A stretch of DNA of 64,000 bases from Mycobacterium sp. ACS4331 (GTDB lineage: Bacteria; Actinomycetota; Actinomycetes; Mycobacteriales; Mycobacteriaceae). The notes beneath the pieces are model-generated. The model was not told the DNA's origin. It saw only the letters and a list, made by a program, of their open reading frames with translations, and searched no databases. The stretch is from assembly GCF_001667265.1 (NCBI RefSeq), contig NZ_LZHW01000073.1, positions 122,919 through 186,918 of the forward strand. The letters run 5' to 3'. The position numbers were made by a program, and so were the translations under genes. Shown here one piece after another: positions 1-7,478 of this stretch. Position 1 is the stretch's first letter. Each line of letters begins with the position of its first letter.

Positions 1-288
1 AAGACCGGCATCGACTTCTTCGACATCGCCGATGCGGCCGAAGAGGTTGTCGCCCCGGCGATGCCCGCCGAGTGCCTGCTCGACCGCAACGCGCTGGTGA
101 TGGGTTACGCGGGGGTGTACTCCAGCTTCCTCAAGCACGCGGTGCGCCAAGGCGAACGTTACGGAGTACCTGCCCACGAACTGTTGCTCCGGGTCGGCCA
201 GCGCAAGCTCATCGGTGGCCAGGAGGATCAGTTGATCGACATCGCCCTGGAGATCAAGCGCGAGCAGGAGGAGAGCGCCGCGCACTGA
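1..288 (+). CDS. hsaF: 4-hydroxy-2-oxovalerate aldolase family, C-terminal end (HsaF-like), truncated by window edge
   Basis: Only the last 95 residues are present, in frame 1 from the first base to a TGA at 286-288. The segment contains the tail typical of DmpG/HsaF aldolases, including [20 protein letters not shown] and an [11 protein letters not shown] stretch near the end. HsaF cleaves 4-hydroxy-2-oxohexanoate to pyruvate and propanal late in degradation of sterol rings A and B, and works in complex with the aldehyde dehydrogenase HsaG. The family assignment comes from the conserved C-terminal helical region; the TIM barrel lies outside the window. In M. tuberculosis this gene (Rv3534c) sits close to Rv3531c, whereas here about 40 kb separates the two. 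I chose hsaF over other DmpG paralogues because of the sterol genes on the right, so the paralogue is inferred. Confidence 0.8.
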   Translation, partial: KTGIDFFDIADAAEEVVAPAMPAECLLDRNALVMGYAGVYSSFLKHAVRQGERYGVPAHELLLRVGQRKLIGGQEDQLIDIALEIKREQEESAAH

Positions 289-296
289 GGCGGCGC
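275..296 (+). terminator. GC-rich hairpin overlapping the hsaF stop
   Basis: A 7-bp perfect stem, GCGCCGC (275-281) and GCGGCGC (290-296), with an 8-base loop overlaps the stop codon. No T-run follows, so this is at best a mycobacterial-type U-less terminator. A weaker inverted repeat, TGGGCG (300-305) and CGCCCA (321-326), follows directly. Confidence 0.3.
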
Positions 297-468
297 GTGT
301 GGGCGTCACTACCCTGAGCTCGCCCAGGGCGCACTGGCGTAACGGTTTCGCACCCGAAACGCGTACGTGGTTGCGCGCTGGGCGATGGGGAGAGCGGCGT
401 CGCCCTCGCTCGATGCTCGCCGGCGGTGCCGCGGCGCGCCCGTCGGGGCCACCCGGCAGGATGTACTC

Positions 469-2544
469 ATGGCCACCCGCGAACAGGCGCAGTCGTTACT
501 CGAACAGCTCGCGGGGCCTGCGGCCACCCTGCGCGATGACCAGTGGACTGCCATCGAGGCGCTCGTGGTCCACCGGCGCCAGGCCCTGGTGGTGCAGCGC
601 ACGGGGTGGGGTAAATCGGCGGTGTACTTCATCGCGGCCAAACTGCTGCGCGGTGCCGGTCTGGGACCCACGGTGATCGTGTCGCCACTGCTGGCGCTCA
701 TGCGCAACCAGGTGTCGGCTGCCGAGCGCGCCGGCGTGCGGGCGGCCACCATCAACTCGGGCAATGTCACCGAGTGGGATGCGATCCATCAGCAGGTCGC
801 CGCCGGCGGACTCGATGTCCTGCTGGTCAGCCCGGAAAGGTTGAACAACCCCGACTTCCGCGACAATGTCCTGCCCGCTCTGGCGTCCGACGCCGGTCTC
901 GTGGTGGTGGACGAGGCGCACTGTGTGTCGGACTGGGGGCATGACTTCCGGCCCGACTATCGGCGCATCCGGACGTTGATCGCCGAATTGGGCTCGGACA
1001 TACCGGTTCTCGCCACCACGGCGACCGCCAACGATCGTGTCGTCAACGATGTGGCGGCCCAACTGGGCGTCGGCGGGCGCGACACCCTGGTGCTGCGCGG
1101 CGGCCTGGACCGCGAATCGCTGCGGTTGTCGGTGGTCAGGGCGGGAAATCCAGCACAACGGTCAGCCTGGATTGCCGCCCAACTGGATTCGCTTCCCGGT
1201 TCGGGCATCATCTACACGCTCACCGTGGCGCAGGCGAACGATGTCGCGGCCCTGCTCGTCGAACAGGGGCACAAGGTCGCGGCCTACACCGGATCCACCG
1301 ACACCACCGAACGCGAGCAGTTGGAGTCCGACCTTCTCGACAACCGGGTCAAGGCGCTGGTCGCGACGTCGGCACTCGGTATGGGGTTCGACAAGCCGGA
1401 CCTCGGTTTCGTGGTGCATCTCGGCGCCCCGTCGTCGCCGATCGCGTACTACCAGCAGGTGGGCCGTGCCGGTCGTGCCACTGACAGTGCCGAGGTGATC
1501 CTGCTTCCCGGCACCGAGGACCAGGACGTGTGGCGCTACTTCGCTTCCGTGGCGTTTCCGTCAGAGCCGCTGGTGCGCAATGTACTTCATGCCCTGGATG
1601 CCGAACGTCCGCAGTCCACGCCGGCGTTGGAGAGCCAGGTGGACCTGAACCGCTCGCGGCTCGAGATGGTGCTCAAGGTGCTCGACGTCGACGGTGCGGT
1701 GCGCCGGGTGAAGGGCGGCTGGATCGCCACGGGTGAACCCTGGGCGTATGACGAGCAGCGGTACCGGGCACTCGATGCGGCCCGTCGCCGTGAGCAGCAG
1801 GCCATGCTCGACTATCAGAACACCGACGGATGCCGAATGGCGTTTCTGCGCGGCCAACTCGACGACCCCGAGCTGGCGCCCGGCGATCGGTGCGGACGCT
1901 GCGACAACTGCACGGGAACGCACTACCCGGGTGCGGTCGATGAGGTGACCCTGGCCGCCACGGTGGAACGACTGCGCCGTCCCGGTGTCGAGGTGGCGCC
2001 ACGCAAGCAGTGGCCGACGGGGCTCGGGGCACTGGGACTCCCGTGGTCGGGGCGGATCTCCGACGGCGCCGCGGCCGGCCGGGCCATCGGCAGGCTCACC
2101 GACCTCGGCTGGGGTGCGAGGCTGCGCAAGCTGCTGGCCGAACCCGACCGTGAGGTGCCGGACGACATCGTGGGGGCCGCGATCGAGGTCCTCAAGGCGT
2201 GGAAGTGGACCGCGCGCCCCGTCGCGGTCATCGCGCTGGATTCGCAGACCCACCCGCTGCTCATCGCCTCGACCGCGCAGCGTCTGGCTCAGGTGGGCCG
2301 GCTGACCGATCTCGGCACACTGCGCTACCGGCCCGATCGGCGTCCGGTCACGGCGGCGAACTCGGCGTATCGCGTCGCGGCGCTGAACGGCTCATGGGAA
2401 CGCCCTGACCTTGATGTTCACGGGCCGGTCCTGCTGATCGACGACATGACGGACACGGGATGGACGCTCACCTTGGCGGCCCGCCACCTGCGCGAGGCCG
2501 GGGTGCCGGAGGTGCTGCCGCTGGTGCTGGCCGCCACCAGCTGA
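469..2544 (+). CDS. recQ: RecQ-family ATP-dependent DNA helicase with C-terminal phosphoribosyltransferase-like region
   Basis: The protein has 691 residues from the ATG at 469, which follows a GGCAGG ribosome-binding site; the open frame continues upstream but without homology-like sequence. Superfamily-2 helicase motifs are complete: a Walker A loop TGWGKS ending at residue 50, the DEAH box with its D at residue 148 in [15 protein letters not shown], and QVGRAGRA as motif VI. A RecQ zinc-binding cluster follows (C...CGRCDNC). The last 200 residues are not an HRDC domain. They end in [12 protein letters not shown] near residue 658, a PRPP-loop signature of type I phosphoribosyltransferases. 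The likely role is 3'-5' unwinding in recombination or repair; what the tail does is unknown. It is unrelated to the sterol or peptide genes and has its own promoter region. Confidence 0.88.
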   Translation: MATREQAQSLLEQLAGPAATLRDDQWTAIEALVVHRRQALVVQRTGWGKSAVYFIAAKLLRGAGLGPTVIVSPLLALMRNQVSAAERAGVRAATINSGNVTEWDAIHQQVAAGGLDVLLVSPERLNNPDFRDNVLPALASDAGLVVVDEAHCVSDWGHDFRPDYRRIRTLIAELGSDIPVLATTATANDRVVNDVAAQLGVGGRDTLVLRGGLDRESLRLSVVRAGNPAQRSAWIAAQLDSLPGSGIIYTLTVAQANDVAALLVEQGHKVAAYTGSTDTTEREQLESDLLDNRVKALVATSALGMGFDKPDLGFVVHLGAPSSPIAYYQQVGRAGRATDSAEVILLPGTEDQDVWRYFASVAFPSEPLVRNVLHALDAERPQSTPALESQVDLNRSRLEMVLKVLDVDGAVRRVKGGWIATGEPWAYDEQRYRALDAARRREQQAMLDYQNTDGCRMAFLRGQLDDPELAPGDRCGRCDNCTGTHYPGAVDEVTLAATVERLRRPGVEVAPRKQWPTGLGALGLPWSGRISDGAAAGRAIGRLTDLGWGARLRKLLAEPDREVPDDIVGAAIEVLKAWKWTARPVAVIALDSQTHPLLIASTAQRLAQVGRLTDLGTLRYRPDRRPVTAANSAYRVAALNGSWERPDLDVHGPVLLIDDMTDTGWTLTLAARHLREAGVPEVLPLVLAATS

Positions 2545-2734
2545 GACCGTCACGCGTTTGCGCAGCTGGACCGATCCCGCGCCGGATCCGCGGCACATGC
2601 GCAGAGTCGAGGGCCGCAGCCCAGCACCGCGCTGACCTGCGAAGTGTTTGGCGTCGCCGGGCGTTCGGGTAGGCGATTCGTCGGGTTGGGGGTGGCCTGC
2701 ACCACGCGGGCCACGAAACGACAAGGAGCATCCC

Positions 2735-3145
2735 ATGCGAGCAAGCAAGACGACTGTGTACCGCGGCCTGGCCGGCATCTTCGCCGGTGGCCTGCTCGGA
2801 GCAGCCGCCAGCGCCACCATCGCGCTGCCCGCGGCTGGTGCGGCCCCGGACACCATCACTTCAGAGCCCAACTGCAACGCCAGCGCGGTGGCCGCCACCG
2901 TGAGTTCGGTGTCGCAGTCGGTGGGCAACTACCTGGCCCAGCATCCCGAGACGGACAGGGCGTTGTCGGACATCGCCAAGCGGCCGGCCGATCAGGCCGA
3001 GGACGCCTACGAGGCGTACTTCGCCGCGAACCGGCCGGTGGCCGACGAGCTGCGAAACCTTCAGCAGCCGGTCCGTGACCTGAACGCGCAGTGCGGCATC
3101 ACGGTGATGCCGTCGCAGGCCATGGAGGCTCTTGAGTCGATCTGA
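2735..3145 (+). CDS. Small secreted haem-binding (haemophore-like) protein
   Basis: The protein has 136 residues. The ATG at 2735 follows a strong AAGGAG site, which rules out the longer open frame starting further upstream. A clear Sec signal peptide covers about residues 1-36: basic start MRASK, a hydrophobic core LAGIFAGGLLGAAASATIAL, and a cleavage-like AAGAA. The mature part is a small all-helical domain with two cysteines (CNAS near its start, CGIT near its end) that could form a disulfide, and a hydrophilic helix rich in Asp, Ala and Arg. Size, signal and cysteine pattern fit the mycobacterial haemophore family (Rv0203/MHB type), which binds haem outside the cell. The assignment rests on remembered family features, not on haem ligands I can prove. 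It is monocistronic and followed by a strong terminator. Confidence 0.68.
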   Translation: MRASKTTVYRGLAGIFAGGLLGAAASATIALPAAGAAPDTITSEPNCNASAVAATVSSVSQSVGNYLAQHPETDRALSDIAKRPADQAEDAYEAYFAANRPVADELRNLQQPVRDLNAQCGITVMPSQAMEALESI

Positions 3146-3156
3146 GGCTGAACGCA

Positions 3157-3190
3157 GTGTGCCCCACCCGCAGCCGCGGGTGGGGCACAC
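3157..3190. terminator. Bidirectional hairpin terminator between convergent genes
   Basis: A perfect 15-bp stem, GTGTGCCCCACCCGC (3157-3171) pairing with 3176-3190, closes on a 4-base loop. It lies 11 bases after the haemophore-like stop and 12 bases before the stop of the convergent dehydrogenase gene, exactly where a shared terminator is expected. No U-tract is present, as is common in mycobacteria. Confidence 0.8.
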
Positions 3191-3202
3191 GTGCGCCGAT
3201 CC

Positions 3203-6200
3203 CTAGAGAACCGACGGGGTCGTGGTGAACACCGCGTTGTAGCCCGTGTCCTCGCCCGGGGTCGAGATCGTCTGTTTCGTTCCACCACCGTTGGACCAGT
3301 TGCCGTACACCACTTGCCCGTTCACCGTCTGCGGGGAAGGGATGTCGATCTCGCGCACCACCCCGACGACCGCGGTCTCGGTGTAGGTGCCCTTATGTGG
3401 CACGCCGTCGATGGTGTAGACCGCGTCGGGGTTGTTGCTGTTGAACGTCAACTCCACCAGATTCGGGTAGATGAACGTGCTCGTGGTGGTCGACAGGCCG
3501 TCGCTGTCGGTGACGGTCAGTTTGATCTCGTAATAGGTGGTGTCGACATTGTGATTGCTGGTCGACAGATACACCGAGCCGTTGGGGCCGACGATGTTGT
3601 CCTGATAGGGGTGGACGTGGTCGGCGTGATGGAAGATCACGGTCCACTTGTAGGCGCTGTCGGGCAGAGTGCCGTCTTCTGCGTCGGTCGCCGTGGCGCC
3701 GAAGGTGACCGTCTGGCCCGCGTTGTACTTGCCGTCGCCGACGGACGTCGTGATGGCGACCTCCGGCGGGGTGTTGCCTGCATAGACGACCTGCGTTGCC
3801 GTGTGGGACTTTTCGCCATCGCTGACCGTCAGCGTGACGGTGTACTTGCCCGCGGCGTTGTACGTGTACAGCGGGTCGGCCTCCGTGGAGGTGTTGCCGT
3901 CTCCGAAGTCCCAGCTGTAGGTCAGCGGCTTGCCCTCAGGATCCTTCGACCCGCCCGATGAGAACTGGACATCCAGCGGCGTCTGACCGTAGTTGGGTGT
4001 GGCCGTGAGCACCGCGGTCGGAGCCCGGTTGCCACCGGACGGAGTGATCTTGTACAGCTCACCGGGGTAGATGTTCAGCTGGTACAGGCTCTCGTCGTCG
4101 CCCGGTCCCTGAAGGAGCTGAATCGCCGTACCGGCCTCGGAGTCGAAGGTCTCCACACTGAGCAGGTTGTGGTAGGTCGAATCGAAGGTCAGCACCTTGA
4201 CCCAGTGCAGCGTGTAGTCCGCCACGAACACCTTGTTGGTGTACTCGTCCCCGAGCTCAGAGCCCGTGTACACCATGACCGCGGTGATCGATCCGGCGCG
4301 GGCCGGTTCCGGGGTGTGCGGGTAGGTCCAGATCGGGTCGATGTAGTTGCAGCTGTCGCAGTCGCTGACCCCCTCGGCGCCGGGCCAGCCGTAGTTGCCG
4401 CCCGCCTCGACCAGATTCAGTTCCTCCCAGGCGAAGTCGCCCACGTCGGCGACCAGCAGCTGTCCGGTCGGAGTGAACACCATGCGGAACGGGTTGCGGA
4501 AGCCCAGGGCGTAGATCTCCGGGCGGGCGCCGGCGAGGTCGACGAATGGGTTGTCGTCGGGGATGGTGCCGTCGGGATTGATCCGCAGGATCTTGCCGTA
4601 CAGCTTGGACATGTCCTGCGCGTTGGTGTTCTCACTGTTGTCGCCGATGGCCCAGTACAGCTTGCCGTCCGGACCGAACAGCACTGCGTTGCCGTGGTGC
4701 ATGGCACCGGAACCCGGAATGACGACCAGATCGAAGGGGGCGTTCTCACCGGAGGTGACGAATGCGTCGTCAACGATCGTGTACCGAGTGAGCTTGTCCT
4801 CCAAAGCCGGGGTGGTGTACGCGACGTAGACGTAGCCGTTGTTGGCGTAGTCCGGGTCCAGTTCGATCGCGTTGAGTTCGCGGCTGGGCGATGTGGGCAC
4901 GGTGCCGACGAGGACCACCGAGCCGGGATTGTTCGGGTCGACGATCTTCACCGCACCGGCCTTCTCGGTGATGATGATCCGGCCGTCGGGCAGGAACCGG
5001 AAGTCCGTCGGCTGGTCGAGGCCGGCGGCGATCACGATGCGCTCCAGATCCTCCGGAAGCGGGGAGTTCTCGGATGGGTTGGCGCACAGGATGACGTCCT
5101 GCAGCGCGATCGTGACGCGGTCGGTCACCTCCTGCACGAACCGAGCGACCTGCGGGATGGCCAGAATTCGGTCGAACTCGCGGCGCACCCATGCGGCCAC
5201 GGCCGCCAGCACGGGGTTCTGGTCGACGGGTGGCAGTTCGCCGTTGCCCGCACCTTCACCGGTGTTGCCCGTGGCCCCGGAGATCAGGTCGACGGCCTTC
5301 AGAACCAGCTTGCAGACACAGACCTTGAGATCCTCGAAGGCCTTGGCCGCGGCCTCCTGGAACGCCTTGGCCTGGGCGTTGATGTGTGCGATGGCGTCGT
5401 TGAGGGACGGCGGCAGCGACGGTGACGTGGTCAGTGTCGCCAGGGCGGGGGCGATGGCGCCGGCATCCAGTTCGTTCTCGACGGCCTGATGCGCCTCTGG
5501 GGCCAACTGGCTGGTGAAGCGCTCGCGGGCAGCGGCGGCTGCGGCCTGGAAGCGTTCGGCAAAGGTGCGGCGGGCCTCGGGAGCCGGGTCCGACGTCGAT
5601 CCGGCGGGCACGGTCGTTTCCGGAACGATCACCGGGGTCTCCTCGGCAGCGGTGTCGTCACCGACGACCGGAACCGATCCGGTGGGAGCGCCGCCGACCG
5701 GCTGCGCGGGAGCCAGAACCCTGGCGCGGACGGCGTCGAGGCGCTCTCGCAGCGCGGCCTTCAGTTCCGCTCTCTTGGGTGCGGTCCTGGTTCCGACACC
5801 TGTCTGCGCCGGGGCGCTGGCCTCGGTGTCGGCGGACCCGGGGGATGCGGCCTCGACTTCGGTGTTCTCGATCGCGCGCTGAAGTGGCGTCTTGATCCAG
5901 GGCGGCGGCGACGAGATCGAATCAGGCCGAAGCCGTGGTGTCCGGGGGCGTGATGCCTCGCCCGCCGATGAATCACTGGATCCGACGCCGGTCGAGCCGG
6001 TGCTGGAACCGGACGCCGATCCTGGGGCGCTGTCGTCGGCCCATGCGGCGCCGGGGTTGACCCCGACCGCCACACCGACGCCGAGGGCGACCGCCAGTCC
6101 GCCGACCCTGCCGATGAACCTGGCATAGGCGGAGTCGTCCTGGGGCGGCATCGGCGGGCGGGGTGGGATCTCGCGCTCGGGGTGTTCGGGGTGCTGCTGC

Positions 6201-6220
6201 CGAGGTGATGCCGACGTCAT
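3203..6220 (-). CDS. Membrane-anchored/secreted PQQ-dependent sugar dehydrogenase-like protein with PKD domains
   Basis: The protein has 1005 residues from the ATG at 6220, preceded by CAGGAC; an in-frame start 45 bases further upstream is less likely. Order of parts: Pro-rich cytoplasmic tail (1-33), one membrane segment or signal (about 34-60, FIGRVGGLAVALGVGVAVG then AWA), a long Ser/Pro/Ala linker and helical region (60-390), a six-bladed propeller of the soluble aldose dehydrogenase/glucose-sorbosone type (about 395-720), then two PKD-type beta-sandwiches (about 725-900) and a small C-terminal beta domain. Propeller signatures include AGLDQPTDFRFLPDGRIIITE, MHHGNAVLFGPDGKLYWAIGDN, YALGFRNPFRM and NYGWPG. 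It probably oxidises sugars at or outside the cell envelope. Whether PQQ and Ca2+ ligands are complete cannot be judged here; many actinobacterial members have no proven substrate. It is divergent from the synthetase operon. Confidence 0.8.
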   Translation of the reverse strand: MTSASPRQQHPEHPEREIPPRPPMPPQDDSAYARFIGRVGGLAVALGVGVAVGVNPGAAWADDSAPGSASGSSTGSTGVGSSDSSAGEASRPRTPRLRPDSISSPPPWIKTPLQRAIENTEVEAASPGSADTEASAPAQTGVGTRTAPKRAELKAALRERLDAVRARVLAPAQPVGGAPTGSVPVVGDDTAAEETPVIVPETTVPAGSTSDPAPEARRTFAERFQAAAAAARERFTSQLAPEAHQAVENELDAGAIAPALATLTTSPSLPPSLNDAIAHINAQAKAFQEAAAKAFEDLKVCVCKLVLKAVDLISGATGNTGEGAGNGELPPVDQNPVLAAVAAWVRREFDRILAIPQVARFVQEVTDRVTIALQDVILCANPSENSPLPEDLERIVIAAGLDQPTDFRFLPDGRIIITEKAGAVKIVDPNNPGSVVLVGTVPTSPSRELNAIELDPDYANNGYVYVAYTTPALEDKLTRYTIVDDAFVTSGENAPFDLVVIPGSGAMHHGNAVLFGPDGKLYWAIGDNSENTNAQDMSKLYGKILRINPDGTIPDDNPFVDLAGARPEIYALGFRNPFRMVFTPTGQLLVADVGDFAWEELNLVEAGGNYGWPGAEGVSDCDSCNYIDPIWTYPHTPEPARAGSITAVMVYTGSELGDEYTNKVFVADYTLHWVKVLTFDSTYHNLLSVETFDSEAGTAIQLLQGPGDDESLYQLNIYPGELYKITPSGGNRAPTAVLTATPNYGQTPLDVQFSSGGSKDPEGKPLTYSWDFGDGNTSTEADPLYTYNAAGKYTVTLTVSDGEKSHTATQVVYAGNTPPEVAITTSVGDGKYNAGQTVTFGATATDAEDGTLPDSAYKWTVIFHHADHVHPYQDNIVGPNGSVYLSTSNHNVDTTYYEIKLTVTDSDGLSTTTSTFIYPNLVELTFNSNNPDAVYTIDGVPHKGTYTETAVVGVVREIDIPSPQTVNGQVVYGNWSNGGGTKQTISTPGEDTGYNAVFTTTPSVL

Positions 6221-6516
6221 GTCTGGTCCTGCCGTTTGCTCTAGAGGAAATTGCCGCATGCGCAAAGTAGGGCATCTGGGCAGCTCATGCCCGCTAACTG
6301 CGAGGTCGCGATGCTAAGGTAGTTGCCTCTGCAAACAAATTCATCGAGTAGCTGCAGACTTGGCAAACGGCATGTCGTTAGCTTGAGTAATGACCCTTCG
6401 GGATCGCAGCAGGAGACGCCGGTGAGCGGCCGCACTGAACTCTGGCCGAGGTGATTGTGGTTATGGACAACCCTTCGGTTGGTGCGATCAAATCCGTCCG
6501 CGTCCCGACCCCTCGA

Positions 6517-6612
6517 GTGTCGGCCTGCCGAACGCAGCCCAAGGGTCGGGATCGGGCAGGGTCGCGCCGTCAGCGCTCCTCTGCCCGCCGGTGTCGGCGT
6601 GCCGTACGCAGC
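6517..6612. repeat. 22-base direct repeat pair in the mbtH-NRPS leader
   Basis: Copies at 6517-6538 and 6591-6612 match at 20 of 22 positions (both begin GTGTCGGC and end ACGCAGC) and start 74 bases apart, about seven helical turns. Paired same-face copies upstream of an operon would suit a cooperatively bound regulator; this is inference only. Confidence 0.5.
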
Positions 6613-6919
6613 GACGTCCATCTCCGCCGCTCACCCGCGCCGCCGAGAGGCGGCGGCATCGGTCCGCCTCGGCGGCAACCCCTGCGGAACTGGGCGACGC
6701 AGCGGAGGTTGGTAGCTAAAGCTGCCGCACCGCGTTGGATGGGCCCGCGGGTGTCGGGCGGTCTACGTCCGCCGGCAACCGCCTCGTCTGGGCGCTCGTA
6801 CCGCCGTTGAGCAGCTAATTCAGCCCGTTCCCGGGGCGGCTGCGCAGTGGCTTTGCGGCGGCCGAGCGCAGGACTGACAGGAAACTCGAAGGTCTGGATG
6901 AAATCCGCGAAGTATTGCT

Positions 6920-6932
6920 GAATTGTCAATTC
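6920..6932. promoter_or_regulatory. Candidate operator palindrome GAATTGTCAATTC
   Basis: A perfect 6-1-6 palindrome in a locally AT-rich patch, 163 bases before mbtH. Its TTGTCA resembles a -35 hexamer, but I see no convincing -10 at the right distance. The regulator is unknown. Confidence 0.35.
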
Positions 6933-7037
6933 CGGTGCCCGTGTGCGCGGGATGTGGTTAAGCTCCGCACAGGAGTAGGCGCGTCACAGTGGGTGGGGCC
7001 AACAGGCAGACGGCGCAGCAGCGAGGCTGGGGGAACG

Positions 7038-7062
7038 GTCTCTGCTTGCTGGAGTCAGAGAC
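7038..7062. promoter_or_regulatory. Inverted repeat GTCTCTG-N11-CAGAGAC just upstream of mbtH
   Basis: Perfect 7-base arms (7038-7044 and 7056-7062) end 33 bases before the mbtH start. It could be an operator, or an RNA hairpin in the leader that affects expression of the synthetase operon. Confidence 0.4.
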
Positions 7063-7095
7063 GACGTCGCGGGTCTACTCCGTTGGGGAGGGTCC

Positions 7096-7314
7096 GTGAG
7101 CGTGAATCCGTTCGACGATGACAGTGGCACGTTCGTCGTCTTGATCAATGACGAGGAACAGCACAGCCTCTGGCCGACCTTTGCTGACGTGCCCGCCGGT
7201 TGGCGGACGGTGTTCGGCGAGGCGGACCGGGCTGCGTGCCTGGATTACATCGAGCAGCATTGGCCGGACATTCGGCCCAAAAGCCTCCGAGAGCGGCTCA
7301 GCGACATCTGTTGA
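7096..7314 (+). CDS. MbtH-like protein, NRPS adenylation partner
   Basis: The protein has 72 residues from the GTG at 7096, preceded by GGGGAGGG at 7085-7092. It carries the MbtH signature almost in full: NPFDD at the start, [15 protein letters not shown], then [21 protein letters not shown]. The three conserved tryptophans are present. MbtH-like proteins bind the N-terminal subdomain of cognate adenylation domains and are often needed for their solubility or activity. The gene is the first of the operon, 164 bases ahead of the first synthetase, so it almost certainly serves the eight A domains downstream. It is not evidence of mycobactin synthesis, because no mbt gene is nearby. Confidence 0.95.
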   Translation: MSVNPFDDDSGTFVVLINDEEQHSLWPTFADVPAGWRTVFGEADRAACLDYIEQHWPDIRPKSLRERLSDIC

Positions 7315-7478
7315 CGCAGCGCGCGACCAGTGGGACGGCGTCGATGGGGACTGATCCCAATCAGGCCGGCACTCGGGTTGGTACCTGCGCGTAGCCATCA
7401 GGACAGTGCCCGGTGGGGGAGCTGTTTCCGACAGGTCCATGGCGGCATGGACATCTGAACTTCTCGGTGGGGGTCTCG

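Larger units (their letters stand above)
6221..7095. other. Long intergenic/leader region upstream of the mbtH-NRPS operon
   Basis: This 875-base stretch separates the divergent dehydrogenase and MbtH genes, and I see no gene of normal length in it. It holds an inverted repeat GGGCAT-N11-ATGCCC (6270-6292), a possible 11-residue Arg-rich mini-ORF at 6390-6425 (MTLRDRSRRRR) with no clear ribosome-binding site, and a 22-base direct repeat (6517 and 6591). It also has a 7-bp stem with a GAGA tetraloop (CGCCGCC/GGCGGCG, 6638-6655), a 13-base palindrome (6920-6932) and a GTCTCTG/CAGAGAC inverted repeat just before mbtH. I found no KstR-type site. It could contain promoters for both directions and a long structured leader, but I recognise no known riboswitch. 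Confidence 0.6.

Noticed and set aside
3191..5425. Plus-strand open frames over the dehydrogenase gene
   Set aside because: Shadows of the minus-strand gene, with biased valine/glycine/arginine composition and no motifs.
6221..7095. KstR control of the synthetase operon
   Set aside because: I scanned for AAC-N2-GTT cores in this region and found no match to TNNAACNNGTTNNA, so sterol regulation of the cluster is not supported.
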